Below are positions 6,789 to 7,284 of a stretch of DNA of 7,284 nt, in pieces (the first letter of the stretch is position 1; each line of letters opens with the position of its first letter). Made by a program: the position numbers and the translations under genes. This DNA is from Clostridia bacterium. Lineage in GTDB: Bacteria > Bacillota > Clostridia > Oscillospirales > Acutalibacteraceae. The notes below the pieces were generated by a model. The model ran no database searches and was not told the DNA's origin. It saw nothing but the letters and a program-made list of their open reading frames with translations. The stretch covers positions 1-7,284 of the forward strand of contig JAGAAE010000068.1 in NCBI GenBank assembly GCA_017615405.1, given 5' to 3'.

Positions 6789-6827
6789 ATATGCCGTCCT
6801 TTTTGGTGCGGCATATTTGATTGATTT
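6789..6827 (+). terminator. Hairpin after the PRTase gene, possible weak terminator or attenuator
   Basis: ATATGCCG (6789-6796) pairs perfectly with CGGCATAT (6809-6816) around a 12-nt loop that could pair further (CC with GG). The tail TTGATTGATTT is only moderately T-rich, so termination would be partial. The next gene starts only 22 nt after the stem, so the hairpin may lower its expression rather than end the operon. Confidence 0.4.
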
Positions 6828-6829
6828 AC

Positions 6830-6835
6830 GGTGAT
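6830..6835 (+). promoter_or_regulatory. Ribosome binding site of the PHP-domain gene
   Basis: GGTGAT matches the 3' part of the full anti-SD complement (AGGAGGTGAT) and ends 3 nt before ATG 6839, which places it correctly. It supports 6839 over the ATG at 6834, which is out of frame and meets TGA after three codons. Confidence 0.55.
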
Positions 6836-6838
6836 GAA

Positions 6839-7284
6839 ATGTTGATTTACGAAACCCATCAACACACATCGGGATGCAGCAGATGCGCCGGTGTGTCGCC
6901 CGAAGATATGGTCCTTTCCATAAAGGAAAGCGGATTTTCGGGCGTTATTGTTACGAATCATTTTTATCACGGCAACAGCAGTATCGACCGCAGTTTGCCG
7001 TGGGCGGAGTTTTGTAAGGCGTATGAGGACGATTATCTTGCCGCAAAACGCGCGGGAGAAAAGATAGGGATCGACGTTATTTACGGTCTCGAAGAACACG
7101 TCGGCGGAGGAAAAGAAGTCCTTATTTACGGCGTTGAGCCTGATTACATCGCAAAGTATCCCGAACTCTCGGAAATAAATCTGCCGCTTTTGAGCGAAAT
7201 AGTCCGATCGGCAGGCGGTCTTCTTATTCAGGCGCACCCGTTCAGGGAAAGGGCATATATCTCCGACCCTGATGCTTTGCTTGA
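6839..7284 (+). CDS. PHP-domain metal-dependent phosphoesterase (3' end beyond window)
   Basis: From ATG 6839 the frame is open for 148 codons to the window edge. The PHP fold hydrolyses phosphoesters with a cluster of two or three metal ions; family members include histidinol phosphatase and the nucleases or phosphatases near TrpH/YciV. Visible motifs in order are ETHQHTSGCS (H7 and H9, motif I), GVIVTNHF with H41 (motif II, where TDH is more usual), GLEEHVG with E85, and IQAHPFRE with H133 (motif III). The C-terminal metal ligands are not in the window. The N-terminus starts directly at the first beta strand, as in single-domain PHP proteins. It is probably the last visible gene of the alaS unit, 69 nt after the PRTase with a hairpin between them. 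The substrate cannot be named; cysteines C13 and C16 near motif I are notable but common in this subgroup. Confidence 0.9.
   Translation, partial: MLIYETHQHTSGCSRCAGVSPEDMVLSIKESGFSGVIVTNHFYHGNSSIDRSLPWAEFCKAYEDDYLAAKRAGEKIGIDVIYGLEEHVGGGKEVLIYGVEPDYIAKYPELSEINLPLLSEIVRSAGGLLIQAHPFRERAYISDPDALL

Noticed and set aside
6834..6845. Three-codon leader peptide (MKC) overlapping the PHP start
   Set aside because: It is too short and has no attenuation features such as runs of one amino acid; it is probably chance within the ribosome binding site.
6698..7237. Minus-strand open frame of 179 codons across the PRTase end and PHP gene
   Set aside because: It spans the hairpin and two sense genes with clear motifs on the plus strand, and its own translation is unrecognisable.

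Overview
The window looks like chromosomal DNA from an anaerobic, Clostridia-like Firmicute, possibly an Oscillospiraceae-type gut lineage. This is inferred from strong GGAGG-type ribosome binding sites, moderate GC with AT-rich promoters, a cysteine-rich insert in AlaRS, and a DNA polymerase I whose 3'-5' exonuclease site is lost. No taxonomic search was possible. I see no mobile element, CRISPR array, tRNA or rRNA. The content is housekeeping genes in two divergent transcription units.

Left unit (minus strand): polA starts at a TTG codon at 3027 behind a good ribosome binding site and ends at 508. It overlaps by one base (TGATG) a second gene that runs off the left edge. That gene begins as a complete low-molecular-weight protein tyrosine phosphatase and continues without a stop into the start of a RimI-type N-acetyltransferase, so it appears to be a two-domain fusion. 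The polA promoter lies at about 3075-3103.

Right unit (plus strand): a consensus promoter (TTGACA, 17 bp, TATAAT, 3149-3177) drives alaS after a leader of only about 30 nt, too short for a T-box. The alaS frame is cut by one TAA at 5324-5326, between the editing domain and the C-Ala domain. The same frame stays open for another 170 codons of recognisable C-Ala sequence up to 5839. Counting the stop as one residue, the total is 874, the usual AlaRS length. This could be a nonsense mutation, a sequencing error or, less likely, recoding. Downstream are a HIT-family protein (1 nt after the alaS remnant), a purine-type phosphoribosyltransferase, a hairpin, and a PHP-domain protein that runs off the right edge.

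The genes cover DNA repair and replication (polA), translation (alaS, the RimI domain) and nucleotide or phosphoester metabolism (HIT, PRTase, PHP). No convincing new defence or mobile system is present. The points most worth checking are the phosphatase-RimI fusion and the interrupted alaS.
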